The notes beneath the pieces were generated by a model. That model made no database searches, had not been told where the DNA came from, and saw nothing but the letters and a program-made list of their open reading frames with translations. From Sphingobacterium sp. UBA1575 (GTDB lineage Bacteria > Bacteroidota > Bacteroidia > Sphingobacteriales > Sphingobacteriaceae), in contig DCOH01000043.1 of assembly GCA_002322865.1 (NCBI GenBank), positions 45,797-62,676 of the forward strand: DNA of 16,880 nucleotides, given 5' to 3'. Below are positions 1-7,730 of this stretch, one piece after another (the first letter of the stretch is position 1; each line of letters opens with the position of its first letter). A program made the position numbers and the translations under genes.

Positions 1-1097
1 AAAGATTGCTTAGTTCCTCGCAATGACGGATTATCTCCTCGCAATGACGCGGAGTTAATAATCAACCTACTTACCATCCCATATCGCGCCATCCCTTCCG
101 CTTGGTTATTATGCTTTAAATATTGATCATAAAACAATCCAGATACATCGGAAATCCATCCAGTATACCTTTTCCAATACTCCTGCTCCTCTTTTAAATC
201 TGCCAACACCTTCTCCGACAGCCTCTCCTTATACCTTTCAAACAACCCCTTATCCACCAAATAAAGCGAATTCAGCAAATACCTCACACTCTCATAATAC
301 GCTGCATAACTATAAAAAGGATTCTGATGATCCTTTAATTTCACATAAGCAATAAAATTACATTCATCCTCAAAACCGATCCCCATTTGATGCGCCAATT
401 CATGGCTCACCGTAAATGGATAACCCGCCATTGGCATCGCCCCATTAATATGTGCTTCATGCGTAAAAGGATTGAAATACCCAGACACGCCCATATAAGA
501 AGCAAAACTATTGAACAATGGATTTTTGATCTTAACCTGTGTATGTGAAAGCATCGGAAAAACCACATCCTCCTGCATCAACCCCTCGATATCCTGATTT
601 ATTTTCGATTTATCCTGACACTTCCAATCCAAGCCATTCCTTAAAAAATTAGCCTTTTCAATATGAGCTTCCAGTACAGCTAAATGATCTTCCAAACGTA
701 CCGTATCCACTGCAATTCCCATCTGTTTACTGACTGGAATACGGTAATAATTCAAGCCCCAGGAAATATTAAAGAAAACATATAATCCCAACAAGCCAAC
801 AAGCAGCGTCAAAAAACACTTCAAACTTTCCGAAAATTGCTTTTTGAATAACCCGACAATACCTTTCCACAAAAACACCAGAAGAAAAACAACCACCCCA
901 GCATAAAACAGATCGCCTAAACTAAAAGGAATCCAAGAGAATAGAAACTTGGGCAGGTAACTGAAAATCGGATAGAACGTTCGACTGTAATTAACTTCAA
1001 TCCATTCGGGAAAGGACATTAACACATTCAACCCAATGGTCAACAATACCAATACGGCTAACCAAATCGATCTATTCTTAATGGCCCTCTTCCACAT
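1..1097 (-). CDS. DUF3810 family membrane zinc-metalloprotease-like protein (partial at 3' end)
   Basis: The ORF starts at ATG 1097, three bases after the stop of the upstream gene, and stays open to the window edge (365 codons), so its stop lies outside. Three hydrophobic segments (about residues 10-29, 58-80 and 93-112) precede a soluble domain. H232-E-L-A-H236 is a gluzincin-type zinc site, and the following GFEDECNF segment (about residues 241-248) offers a third acidic ligand. This layout matches the Bacteroidota DUF3810 family, whose substrate is unknown to me. The family usually ends soon after the segment around residues 330-348. Here codons from about residue 349 onward translate the intergenic repeat at 15-49 (SLRG, then SLRGTKQS), so the native C-terminus has been replaced or extended by repeat sequence. 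Family assignment is fairly secure; the true end is unknown. Confidence 0.85.
   Translation of the reverse strand, partial: MWKRAIKNRSIWLAVLVLLTIGLNVLMSFPEWIEVNYSRTFYPIFSYLPKFLFSWIPFSLGDLFYAGVVVFLLVFLWKGIVGLFKKQFSESLKCFLTLLVGLLGLYVFFNISWGLNYYRIPVSKQMGIAVDTVRLEDHLAVLEAHIEKANFLRNGLDWKCQDKSKINQDIEGLMQEDVVFPMLSHTQVKIKNPLFNSFASYMGVSGYFNPFTHEAHINGAMPMAGYPFTVSHELAHQMGIGFEDECNFIAYVKLKDHQNPFYSYAAYYESVRYLLNSLYLVDKGLFERYKERLSEKVLADLKEEQEYWKRYTGWISDVSGLFYDQYLKHNNQAEGMARYGMVSRLIINSASLRGDNPSLRGTKQS
15..49. repeat. Two copies of a TCCTCGCAATGACG intergenic repeat
   Basis: The 14-base word TCCTCGCAATGACG occurs exactly at 15-28 and 36-49, a spacing of 21 bases (seven codons). Read on the minus strand it gives CGTCATTGCGAGGA; the copy nearest the window edge continues into GCAATC, so the unit resembles the 'CGTCATTGCGAGGAnnnAGCAATC' dispersed repeat that I recall from intergenic regions of many Bacteroidota. 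The array probably continues to the left of the window. It lies inside the open reading frame of the DUF3810 gene and is translated there as SLRG-type residues. Confidence 0.75.
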
Positions 1098-1100
1098 GTC

Positions 1101-2156
1101 TTAATCTTCGTTTTCGAAGTATAATTTATAATAATTCATGCCCTTATCCTCATCATAACCCTTTTCCAACAGTTCCCTTTTGCCATGCACATAAATATGG
1201 AAGTTCTTATCCAACTTTAAAACAGACTTATAACTACTTGCCATTTTCTTTACGGCATTTCCTGCAATATCAAAATTAGATTGAAAAGGCGTTTCAAATT
1301 CATCCTCAAAAGATTGCTTGTAATCCTTGAATAAACTGATGGCCTCTGGATTGGAGATTACCTCTTCATTAAATTCCTGTTCATCAAAGGTTTCCTTGGA
1401 TTTGAAGTAATTCATGGATCGATTCAACAAATCAATCTTATCCGCTTTATCCATATCAAAAACCTCATCAATTTTCTCATTGACAAAGTTTTTATAAACC
1501 TTCATCAGGTTGCCGGTCTGTTGGAAATTATCGTTACGGGTTTTGATCTTCAGAAAATCATCCTTCCAGTATACCGCTTCGGAGCCATTGGTTTGGTCAA
1601 GACATAAGACCTTATAGCCCTCTTCATGCTCGGTATTAATGATTACTACCCCTTTATCCAATTTATTGATATTGATAGCCTGTTGCTCATAACTTACGTT
1701 CAGGCCATCCTGCTGCGGAAACACTTTCAAATACGCCTCTTTATTTTCTGACTTAAAGATACCGATGGCCTGATGCTCCTCGCCTTCCATTTGCACATTA
1801 TCTAAGGCTACGACATATAATTCGCCCGATTTGATCTTTGGATGTTCGGTTACTTCAAATAAGAATTTGGCAATGGCATGCGAAAAATCCAAAAAGGAAA
1901 TCTTTTTATCGAACCATTGTTTCGAAAAATAATAGAGTTCATTCAGTTCCAATTCATCATTGGGATGGTAAAAGCGATAGACTTCATTTGCCTTGGCAAA
2001 GGGACGCATGAAATATTGCATCAAAAGATCGGTCAAGACCTCATCAGATTGCAGATCAATCTCGTTATCAGATAGGGTATAAAATTCATCTTGGGCTTTA
2101 TTACCCACATGATGTATGATTAAATGTTCAAAATTTGCGTCTTGGTGAAAAAACAT
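1101..2156 (-). CDS. Nucleoid-associated protein, NdpA/YejK family
   Basis: The 351-residue product is soluble and acidic-rich, with no signal peptide or membrane segment. Its overall pattern matches the 37-kDa nucleoid-associated protein family (PF04245, YejK/NdpA), which binds or associates with the bacterial nucleoid. Recognisable stretches are the N-terminal HLIIHHVGNK (about residues 11-20), the central acidic segment and the C-terminal region with NFHIYVHGKRELLEKG near residues 320-335. Length fits the family (about 330-350). It sits 9 bases downstream of the histone-deacetylase-like gene and 3 bases upstream of the DUF3810 gene, so the three are probably cotranscribed. The pairing with a deacetylase-fold enzyme is suggestive but proves no functional link. 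The exact role in Bacteroidota is not established. Confidence 0.85.
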   Translation of the reverse strand: MFFHQDANFEHLIIHHVGNKAQDEFYTLSDNEIDLQSDEVLTDLLMQYFMRPFAKANEVYRFYHPNDELELNELYYFSKQWFDKKISFLDFSHAIAKFLFEVTEHPKIKSGELYVVALDNVQMEGEEHQAIGIFKSENKEAYLKVFPQQDGLNVSYEQQAININKLDKGVVIINTEHEEGYKVLCLDQTNGSEAVYWKDDFLKIKTRNDNFQQTGNLMKVYKNFVNEKIDEVFDMDKADKIDLLNRSMNYFKSKETFDEQEFNEEVISNPEAISLFKDYKQSFEDEFETPFQSNFDIAGNAVKKMASSYKSVLKLDKNFHIYVHGKRELLEKGYDEDKGMNYYKLYFENED

Positions 2157-2165
2157 AATACTAAT

Positions 2166-3071
2166 TTATAAATCAAAAACATCAATTGCACTACGGTAGG
2201 TGTTCACATGTGCATTGACAATATCCTTAATCTGGGGCGAATAACCTCCCCCCATACTTACTTCTACTGGAATACCCCTTTCCTTACAGCATTGGAAGAC
2301 CCTCATATCGCGCTGTTTGCATCCTATAGGACTTAAATTAAACTTACCTAGTTTATCAGTGGCAAGTACATCCACGCCAGCTTGATAGAATACAAAATCC
2401 GGCTCTGCAAAATCCAGCACCTTCTCCAAGGCTTTAAATAAGATCTCTAAATAAGCACTATCATCGATTCCATCGGTTAAAGCAAGGTCAAAATGTGATT
2501 TTTCTTTTTTAAAAGGGAAGTTCTTCTCCCCATGGATGGAAAAGGTGATGATATCTGGATGATCCTCGAAAATATGGGCTGTTCCATTTCCCTGGTGTAC
2601 ATCCAAATCAATGATCAGGATTTTCTTCGCCAATTTATGTTCATATAAATAGGCCGCAGCTACCGCCTGATCGTTCAGCAAACAGAAGCCTTCGCCAAAA
2701 TCCTTTCCAGCATGATGGGTACCCCCTGCGGTCTTGAAAGCTACACCATATTTAAACGCTTCTTCGCAAGCCTTGATCGTTCCATCTAGGAGATAAAGCT
2801 CCCGATCCACCAAACTTTTTGACATGGGGAATCCTATCCTCCTCACCATCTTGGGATCCAATCGAAGATCCAGGAGATCATCTACATAGGCTTTATCATG
2901 TGCAAGATAGACGGTTTCCCGATCCACGAGTGCTGGTTCAAAAAAACTTTCCTTATTTACTACCCCTTCGTGGAGTAATTGGGCAGGGATCAATTCATAT
3001 TTTAGCATTGGAAATCGATGTCCCTCAGGCAATGGATGGATGTATGCGGTATGGTGGGCGATTTTTAACAA
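2166..3071 (-). CDS. Histone deacetylase / acetylpolyamine amidohydrolase superfamily enzyme
   Basis: The 301-residue protein belongs to the zinc-dependent arginase/deacetylase fold, closest in look to the HDAC11-like (class IV) bacterial group. Visible catalytic elements are H119-H120 (charge-relay pair in GGTHHAG), D155-L-D157-V-H159 (zinc ligands D157 and H159), D234 in AGVDVLATDKLG (third zinc ligand) and Y277 in GGGYS (transition-state tyrosine). All are present, so an active amidohydrolase is expected; the substrate (acetyl-lysine, acetylpolyamine or another amide) cannot be told. The chosen start is TTG 3071: conserved family sequence (LKIAHH, then PEGHRFPMLKYE) begins immediately after it, the first in-frame ATG is at residue 22 inside that conserved block, and an in-frame stop at 3108-3110 leaves no upstream ATG. 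It heads the minus-strand run. Confidence 0.9.
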   Translation of the reverse strand: MLKIAHHTAYIHPLPEGHRFPMLKYELIPAQLLHEGVVNKESFFEPALVDRETVYLAHDKAYVDDLLDLRLDPKMVRRIGFPMSKSLVDRELYLLDGTIKACEEAFKYGVAFKTAGGTHHAGKDFGEGFCLLNDQAVAAAYLYEHKLAKKILIIDLDVHQGNGTAHIFEDHPDIITFSIHGEKNFPFKKEKSHFDLALTDGIDDSAYLEILFKALEKVLDFAEPDFVFYQAGVDVLATDKLGKFNLSPIGCKQRDMRVFQCCKERGIPVEVSMGGGYSPQIKDIVNAHVNTYRSAIDVFDL

Positions 3072-3087
3072 AGCTGAAAATTTGTAA

Positions 3088-3095
3088 CGAAGATA
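3088..3095 (-). promoter_or_regulatory. Weak -7 promoter element candidate for the deacetylase operon
   Basis: On the minus strand this reads TATCTTCG, seven of eight matches to the Bacteroidota -7 element TAnnTTTG. It would place transcription start about 10 bases before the TTG start codon. I see no -33 TTTG at the right distance, so support is limited. Confidence 0.3.
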
Positions 3096-3119
3096 TGCAT
3101 TCCTTTTTTAAAATTTGAT

Positions 3120-3165
3120 TATCTTTAATAGGTCGGTGACAGCTTCCAAAGCTAAATAGACTGAC
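3120..3165 (+). promoter_or_regulatory. Candidate promoter and leader hairpin before the 56-residue ORF
   Basis: TATCTTTA at 3120-3127 is a 7/8 match to the -7 element, without a clear -33 box. The following leader can fold: GTCGGT (3132-3137) pairs with ACTGAC (3160-3165, one G-T pair), enclosing AGCTT (3141-3145) with AAGCT (3149-3153). The 3072-3202 gap is otherwise featureless. Low confidence. Confidence 0.25.
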
Positions 3166-3202
3166 AATAACCAGTATAAACAATCAAAAAAGGAGATGGC
3201 TT

Positions 3203-3373
3203 ATGTTCAATCGTAAAAACCAGCCTACATCAAATTCGCAGGACAATACGCCTGGAAAGCATCCATTTATAAAAAGGTTTCAGGTTAAAACTACCTTGGA
3301 TCCCAAACAAGAATTACTTAAAAAAGTAATTCAGGATCTTAAGGAACGGAATTTTGTTTTCAGTTTTAATTAA
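3203..3373 (+). CDS. Small unrecognised protein, 56 residues
   Basis: ATG 3203 opens a 56-codon frame ending at TAA 3371-3373. It is preceded by AGGAG at 3191-3195 with a 7-base spacer, one of the few good Shine-Dalgarno sequences in this window, which is the main reason to call it a gene. A nearer ATG at 3196 stops after six codons. The product is polar and basic: an N-terminal half rich in Asn, Gln, Ser and Lys, then a likely amphipathic helix (LDPKQELLKKVIQDLKER, about residues 32-49) and a hydrophobic end (FVFSFN). No signal peptide or membrane segment. I do not recognise the family. It stands 77 bases upstream of the 109-residue gene and could share its transcript. Confidence 0.55.
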   Translation: MFNRKNQPTSNSQDNTPGKHPFIKRFQVKTTLDPKQELLKKVIQDLKERNFVFSFN

Positions 3374-3450
3374 TATATAAAACAGAAACAGGGCTTTAAC
3401 TGTTATTTGCATATACAGCAACGTTAGTTTTAACTTAATAGGTAGCAGCT

Positions 3451-3780
3451 ATGGCAATTGACATTAATGCATTATTGGACGCTGAAATCGTTCGTACGGA
3501 AGAGGATTCCATGACACAAAGTCTTGTAGTGACCTTATTGGTAGATAGTGAATTAGGCGACCATGCGCAGGAGAAAAAGTTCCGATTTGACCATGTTACC
3601 CATTATTCCCGTTCAGACATCCCTTATGAGGGCTACCCGGTCATCTTAGAAGTATCGGAAGTGGTGCCAGAAATCGATAAGACTTTTGATGTGGATCATA
3701 GTCGGAAAAGGTTCAAGATCGATACCACCTCCGGCATCGTGGTCCTTGAATTTGAGCGTTGTGAGGAAATTGAGGCTTAA
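3451..3780 (+). CDS. Hypothetical protein, 109 residues
   Basis: I do not recognise this family. The product is acidic and soluble, with alternating hydrophobic/polar segments (SLVVTLLVDS about 24-33, GYPVILEVSEVV about 61-72, GIVVLEFERCEEIE about 95-108) that suggest a small mostly-beta domain. It has one cysteine (near residue 104) and no signal peptide. The start ATG 3451 is preceded by GTAGCAGCT, not a strong ribosome binding site. TTTG (3406-3409) and TAGTTTTA (3425-3432) are promoter-like, but the 15-base spacer is too short for the usual arrangement. It lies 28 bases ahead of the TatD-family gene, so probably forms an operon with it and tcdA. Confidence 0.7.
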   Translation: MAIDINALLDAEIVRTEEDSMTQSLVVTLLVDSELGDHAQEKKFRFDHVTHYSRSDIPYEGYPVILEVSEVVPEIDKTFDVDHSRKRFKIDTTSGIVVLEFERCEEIEA

Positions 3781-3808
3781 TCAGGATTAATTCCTAATTT
3801 TACATCTC

Positions 3809-4453
3809 GTGTATATCAACATCCATACCCATCATCCCTATGCAGACAGTAGGCATCTGGAAATTCCAAATGTGATTGTTTCGAAGGATTACCTGACGCA
3901 GACCCCATGTTGCGCAGGCATTCATCCTTGGTATATCGATGAAAACTTCGAGAAACAATTTGATGCGCTAAAAATCTATGTGGCCAAGGAAGGCGTTATT
4001 GCTGTAGGCGAATGTGGCTTGGATAAAATGAACGGACCATCACTTGAACGGCAAACAATGGCCTTTGAACGGCAAATTGAATTGGCCATAGAAGTGCAAA
4101 AACCCTTGGTAATTCATTGCGTACGGTCCTATTCCGAAGTATTGACCTCATTGATGCGTTTAAAAACAGATGTTCCCGTTGTTTTCCATGGTTTCGCAAA
4201 GAATTGGGAACTCGCAAAAAGCCTGTTGCACCATGGTTATTACCTATCCCTCGGTCCCTTGATCTTAAAAGGGCAGCATGATGACCTGATACAAAACATC
4301 CCTTTAGACCGTTTATTCTTAGAAACAGACGATAAACAGGCTAAAATCTCCGATATTTATGCTTATTTTTGCCACGCTCGAAAAGTGGACAAGAAAGAAT
4401 TGGAAGAGCAGATTACAAAAAATTTCACGGAGGTTTTTAACTATAGTATATAA
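3809..4453 (+). CDS. TatD-family metal-dependent hydrolase, short form
   Basis: The 214-residue protein carries the TatD amidohydrolase signature: H6-T-H8 at the N-terminus (first metal site), GIHPWY (38-43), E68 in AVGECGLD, H103 in VIHC, H127 in VFHGF and D174 in LFLETDD. Family members hydrolyse phosphodiester or related bonds; several act as DNases in repair or degradation. It is about 40 residues shorter than E. coli TatD or YcfH (about 260), which I recognise as a compact form frequent in Bacteroidota. The start is GTG 3809: an in-frame stop lies at 3788-3790, no ATG is available and the conserved strand YINIHTH begins right after. It is separated by only three bases from tcdA, indicating cotranscription and likely coupled translation. 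Confidence 0.88.
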   Translation: MYINIHTHHPYADSRHLEIPNVIVSKDYLTQTPCCAGIHPWYIDENFEKQFDALKIYVAKEGVIAVGECGLDKMNGPSLERQTMAFERQIELAIEVQKPLVIHCVRSYSEVLTSLMRLKTDVPVVFHGFAKNWELAKSLLHHGYYLSLGPLILKGQHDDLIQNIPLDRLFLETDDKQAKISDIYAYFCHARKVDKKELEEQITKNFTEVFNYSI

Positions 4454-4456
4454 TTC

Positions 4457-5179
4457 ATGATGGATTTATCTTGGCTTTCCCGGACCGAAGCATTGGTTGG
4501 TCGGGAAGCATTAGAGAAATTGGCAAATTCCCATGTTATGGTATTGGGTTTAGGAGGTGTTGGTTCGTTTGCAGCCGAATTTTTATGTCGTTCTGGCGTT
4601 GGAAAAATGACCATTATCGACGCAGATACGGTAGATCCCAGCAATAGGAACAGGCAATTGCCGGCATTGGCGATCAATCATGGCGAGCCAAAAGCACAGA
4701 TCATGAAAGAGCGGTTATTGGCCATTAACCCCGAGTTGAAATTGAATGTTATCCAAGAATTCATCCTTCCGCAAAGTATTCCCGGATTATTAGAACTGAA
4801 ACCTGATTATTGTGTGGAGGCTATTGATAGTATCACACCGAAGTTATTTTTTATTCGTTTGGCGTTGGATGCAAAGATTCCATTTGTCAGTTCCATGGGT
4901 GCTGGCGGAAAATTGGATCCTACAAAATTGAAGATATCGGATATTGGAAAGACCTATAACTGTAAGTTGGCCCAGCACATCAGAAAGAAACTGAAAAAAC
5001 ACGGGATCAAGAAGGGCGTGAAAGTAGTTTTTTCAACGGAACTTCCGGATAAGGAATCGTTGTTGTATACGGATGGAAGTAATTTCAAGAAATCGGCGTA
5101 TGGAACGATGTCTTATTTGCCTGCCGCATTTGGTGGGGCCTTGGCATCGGTTGCCATTCAGGATTTGATGAAATCCTAA
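4457..5179 (+). CDS. tcdA: tRNA threonylcarbamoyladenosine dehydratase
   Basis: The 240-residue protein is an E1-like (ThiF/MoeB/HesA) ATP-dependent enzyme of the TcdA (CsdL) branch, which dehydrates t6A37 in ANN-decoding tRNAs to cyclic t6A. Seen are the nucleotide-binding loop GLGGVG (31-36), IDADTVDPSNRNRQ (54-67) with the acidic and Arg/Asn residues that hold ATP and metal, CVEAID (119-124) and the MGAGGKLDPTKL segment (147-158) typical of TcdA rather than of ubiquitin-like-activating ThiF or MoeB. No thiS or moaD-like neighbour is present, which also favours TcdA. The first two codons are both ATG (4457 and 4460), so the start is uncertain by one codon. The gene ends 14 bases from the convergent M16 gene, with no hairpin between. 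Confidence 0.9.
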   Translation: MMDLSWLSRTEALVGREALEKLANSHVMVLGLGGVGSFAAEFLCRSGVGKMTIIDADTVDPSNRNRQLPALAINHGEPKAQIMKERLLAINPELKLNVIQEFILPQSIPGLLELKPDYCVEAIDSITPKLFFIRLALDAKIPFVSSMGAGGKLDPTKLKISDIGKTYNCKLAQHIRKKLKKHGIKKGVKVVFSTELPDKESLLYTDGSNFKKSAYGTMSYLPAAFGGALASVAIQDLMKS

Positions 5180-5193
5180 ATGGCAAATAAAAC

Positions 5194-6474
5194 CTACCTC
5201 ACCTCTCCTACTACGACTTTTAACATATCATCAAATCCCAGATATTGTTGGGCAAGATCCTGCACCTGATCTGGGGTAATATGTTTAATTATCTCTGTAT
5301 AATTATGGTAATAACTCAGATCCAGTCCGGAAAAGAATACAGACTTGAACTTATCCACATGGGAGAAAATAGATTCCAAGCTTCCCAACATACTCCCCAA
5401 CATGTAATTCCGCACCAATTCCATTTCCTTTTCAGAAGCCTTTTCCTGTTGGAGCTTTTCTATTTCCTTTTGAATCTCTGCAAGTGTAGCTTTGGTATAA
5501 TCCGTTCCTACATCTGTAGAAATACTTAAAAATCCGGCATGGTTCAAATTGGCGAGCATGGAACCGATACTATACGTATAGCCCTTGTCCTCACGGATAT
5601 TCCCCATCAACCGAGAGCCAAAATATCCGCCGAACATCGTGTTCACAAACTGTAGAGCGGGATAATCTGGATGCGTACGTTGGATGGATACTTTTCCCAA
5701 TCGGATACTAGACTGCATGGCATCCGGTTTTTGGATAACCTGCAGATCTACCAGCTGACTTCCTTCGCTCTGAAATGGGGTATATTCCAACGATTCGATA
5801 CCATTCCATTGGTTTTCAAAATAATTGCGGAAAAGATCCAATGTTTCCTCCGATATATTACCGGACAAGAACAACACCCCGTTCTGAGGTTGGATCTGTT
5901 TTTTGTACAATTGGGTAAGATCTGAACGGGTCAAGCCATCCAATATTCCCTCGGTTACGGATCGACCATACCTGGTATTCCCAAAAAGCTGATGATAAAA
6001 AGCCCTACGCGCAACAAAATCAGATTTCTCCAAGGAAATCTGTAGACTCTGCTTATTGTTACGGATGTAGGTATCCAATTCCTTTTGAGGAATCTGTGCG
6101 GCTGTCAACACCTCATGCACCACCGGTAAAACCGAATGTACGTGCTTGTTGAGTGTATAAAGCGTTAATGCATTATGATCATAACTAAATTCAGGAACCA
6201 AATAAGCACCATAAAAATCAATCTGCGATGCAATCTCTGCAGAACTCAATTTAATTGTCCCTTCCTTCAACATGGAACTCAGGGCAGAATTCCTGGTTGG
6301 ATTCTCTGGATTCTCAAACAGGTTCTTGAAAACAAACTCTGCTTTCAACAATTCCTGTTCAGGCGCGTGAAACACAAATACCTGCAAACCGTTCTTAAAA
6401 ACCAATGATTCCGGTTTCTCGATTTGGATTTCATCGATCGATTTCAATGCCGGCGGGTCAAATCTATTCAGCAT
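5194..6474 (-). CDS. M16 family peptidase, inactive partner subunit
   Basis: This is a full-length M16 (pitrilysin/MPP-like) protein of 426 residues from ATG 6474. It lacks the zinc motif: the place where HxxEH is expected reads SALSSMLKEGT. It keeps the C-terminal glycine-rich and Arg/Tyr region (FGGYFGSRLMGNIREDKGYT, about 285-305) used to bind substrate. It is thus the likely non-catalytic half of a heterodimer with the next gene upstream, as in MPP alpha/beta and other bacterial M16B pairs. An ATG 7 codons upstream (6495) is possible, but family proteins start like MLNRFDPP, and AAAGGAG at 6478-6484 lies three bases before ATG 6474, a short spacing. With this start the gene overlaps the catalytic subunit by 11 bases, pointing to coupled translation. 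Confidence 0.88.
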   Translation of the reverse strand: MLNRFDPPALKSIDEIQIEKPESLVFKNGLQVFVFHAPEQELLKAEFVFKNLFENPENPTRNSALSSMLKEGTIKLSSAEIASQIDFYGAYLVPEFSYDHNALTLYTLNKHVHSVLPVVHEVLTAAQIPQKELDTYIRNNKQSLQISLEKSDFVARRAFYHQLFGNTRYGRSVTEGILDGLTRSDLTQLYKKQIQPQNGVLFLSGNISEETLDLFRNYFENQWNGIESLEYTPFQSEGSQLVDLQVIQKPDAMQSSIRLGKVSIQRTHPDYPALQFVNTMFGGYFGSRLMGNIREDKGYTYSIGSMLANLNHAGFLSISTDVGTDYTKATLAEIQKEIEKLQQEKASEKEMELVRNYMLGSMLGSLESIFSHVDKFKSVFFSGLDLSYYHNYTEIIKHITPDQVQDLAQQYLGFDDMLKVVVGEVR

Positions 6475-7720
6475 ATGCTCCTTTCTTTTGCGCATGATAA
6501 ATTAACGTGGAGGAGTTTTCTTTTCGAAAAGTTTCCTTCGCAAAACGCTGGATATCGGTACAGCTCACCTGCATATATTTTTCTATTTCCTGATTATATA
6601 AATCGGCATTTCCCAAAAGTTCATAAAAGGAAAGGTTCATGGCCTTATCCAAAATGGACAATTCGGCAAAACGCATGGTCGATTCTACTTTGTTCTTCAC
6701 TTTGGTCAATTCGTCTTCCGAGATGGATTCATTGGATAAAGCTTCCAATTCCTGCCAAAGCGCAGTTTCCGCTTCTTCCGTGCTAACAGCCTCATGGGGT
6801 TTGCCCTCCACTACGATCAGGTTATTATCAATACTTCCCAGCACATAGGCATTCACTTCGGAAAACAGATGCCTTTCCTTCACCAACCTACGGTATAGTC
6901 TTGCTGAAGTGCCGCGCGATAACACATCGGTCAACAAATCAGCAATATAATAATCATCATGTAAACGATCGACCGTATGGAAAGCCATATAAACCGCATC
7001 CACCGGAACAGCAGCATTCACTTCCAGTTTTCGGGGTGCTAATTGGCGTGGCTCCTGTGGGATATTTCGCAGATTGGGCTCTGAAGCAGGAATATCACCG
7101 AACCATTTTTCGGTTAATTGTTTAACCTCTTCTAACTTTACATTTCCGGTTATGGCCATGATGGCATTGTTAGGCGCATAAAATTTCTTGAAAAATGCTT
7201 TCACATCCTCCATTTTTGCCTCTTCAATATGCTTGATTTCCTTGCCTATGGTTGCCCATTTGTAAGGGTGAACCTGATAGGCCAATTCGCGAAGTCTCAA
7301 CCAAACATCACCGTAGGGTTGGTTCAGATAACGTTGTTTGAACTCTTCAATAACCACATTTCGCTGCACCTCCAAACCCTGCTCATTAAAAGCAAGTCCC
7401 ATCATCCGATCAGACTCCAACCAAAAAGCCGTTTCAAGGTTATTTGCGGGCAGCGTGATGTAATAATTGGTAATATCGTTTGAGGTAAAGGCATTATTCT
7501 CACCTCCTACCCGTTGTAATGGTTGATCATAACTTGGGATATGAACCGATCCACTGAACATCAGGTGTTCGAACAGATGGGCAAACCCTGTTTTGTCTTC
7601 TTGTTCATCCCGAGCACCGACATCATATAGGATGTTCATGCATGCCATGGAACTGTGAGGATCTTCGTGTACCAAGACCCGCAATCCATTCGGTAGAACG
7701 AACTTTTCGTATTTTATCAT
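6464..7720 (-). CDS. M16 family zinc metallopeptidase, catalytic subunit
   Basis: The 418-residue protein has the inverted zinc motif H48-L-F-E51-H52 and the downstream acidic pair E125-E126 (third ligand probably E126) in RNVVIEEFKQR, diagnostic of active M16 peptidases. The C-terminal half has the substrate-binding SRGTSARLYRRLVKE stretch. No signal peptide is visible, so it is cytoplasmic or exported by an unusual route. Starts directly with NGLRVLVHEDP as in the compact M16B group. It is 10 bases downstream of hemF and overlaps its inactive partner, so the pair is translated together and probably forms a clam-shell heterodimer that degrades or processes peptides. The natural substrate is not known from sequence. 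Confidence 0.92.
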   Translation of the reverse strand: MIKYEKFVLPNGLRVLVHEDPHSSMACMNILYDVGARDEQEDKTGFAHLFEHLMFSGSVHIPSYDQPLQRVGGENNAFTSNDITNYYITLPANNLETAFWLESDRMMGLAFNEQGLEVQRNVVIEEFKQRYLNQPYGDVWLRLRELAYQVHPYKWATIGKEIKHIEEAKMEDVKAFFKKFYAPNNAIMAITGNVKLEEVKQLTEKWFGDIPASEPNLRNIPQEPRQLAPRKLEVNAAVPVDAVYMAFHTVDRLHDDYYIADLLTDVLSRGTSARLYRRLVKERHLFSEVNAYVLGSIDNNLIVVEGKPHEAVSTEEAETALWQELEALSNESISEDELTKVKNKVESTMRFAELSILDKAMNLSFYELLGNADLYNQEIEKYMQVSCTDIQRFAKETFRKENSSTLIYHAQKKGAYAE

Positions 7721-7730
7721 TTATGTTTTT

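Noticed and set aside
15..49. CRISPR-like array at the left edge
   Set aside because: Only two short 14-base copies with a 7-base gap; no spacers of CRISPR length and the word is a known type of dispersed repeat.
3406..3432. TTTG and TAGTTTTA as a promoter of the 109-residue gene
   Set aside because: The spacer is 15 bases instead of about 19 and the -7 has one mismatch; cotranscription with the 56-residue ORF is equally plausible.
5180..5193. Terminator between tcdA and the convergent M16 gene
   Set aside because: Only 14 bases separate the stops and no inverted repeat is visible there.
6475..6495. Seven-codon longer N-terminus for the inactive M16 subunit
   Set aside because: The extra residues are not family-like and the purine-rich AAAGGAG lies after that start; ATG 6474 is preferred.
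5245..6786. Several open frames on the plus strand inside the M16 genes (for example 5245-5529 and 6424-6786)
   Set aside because: They lie antisense to two well-recognised peptidase genes, have no family resemblance and no promoter or ribosome binding site.
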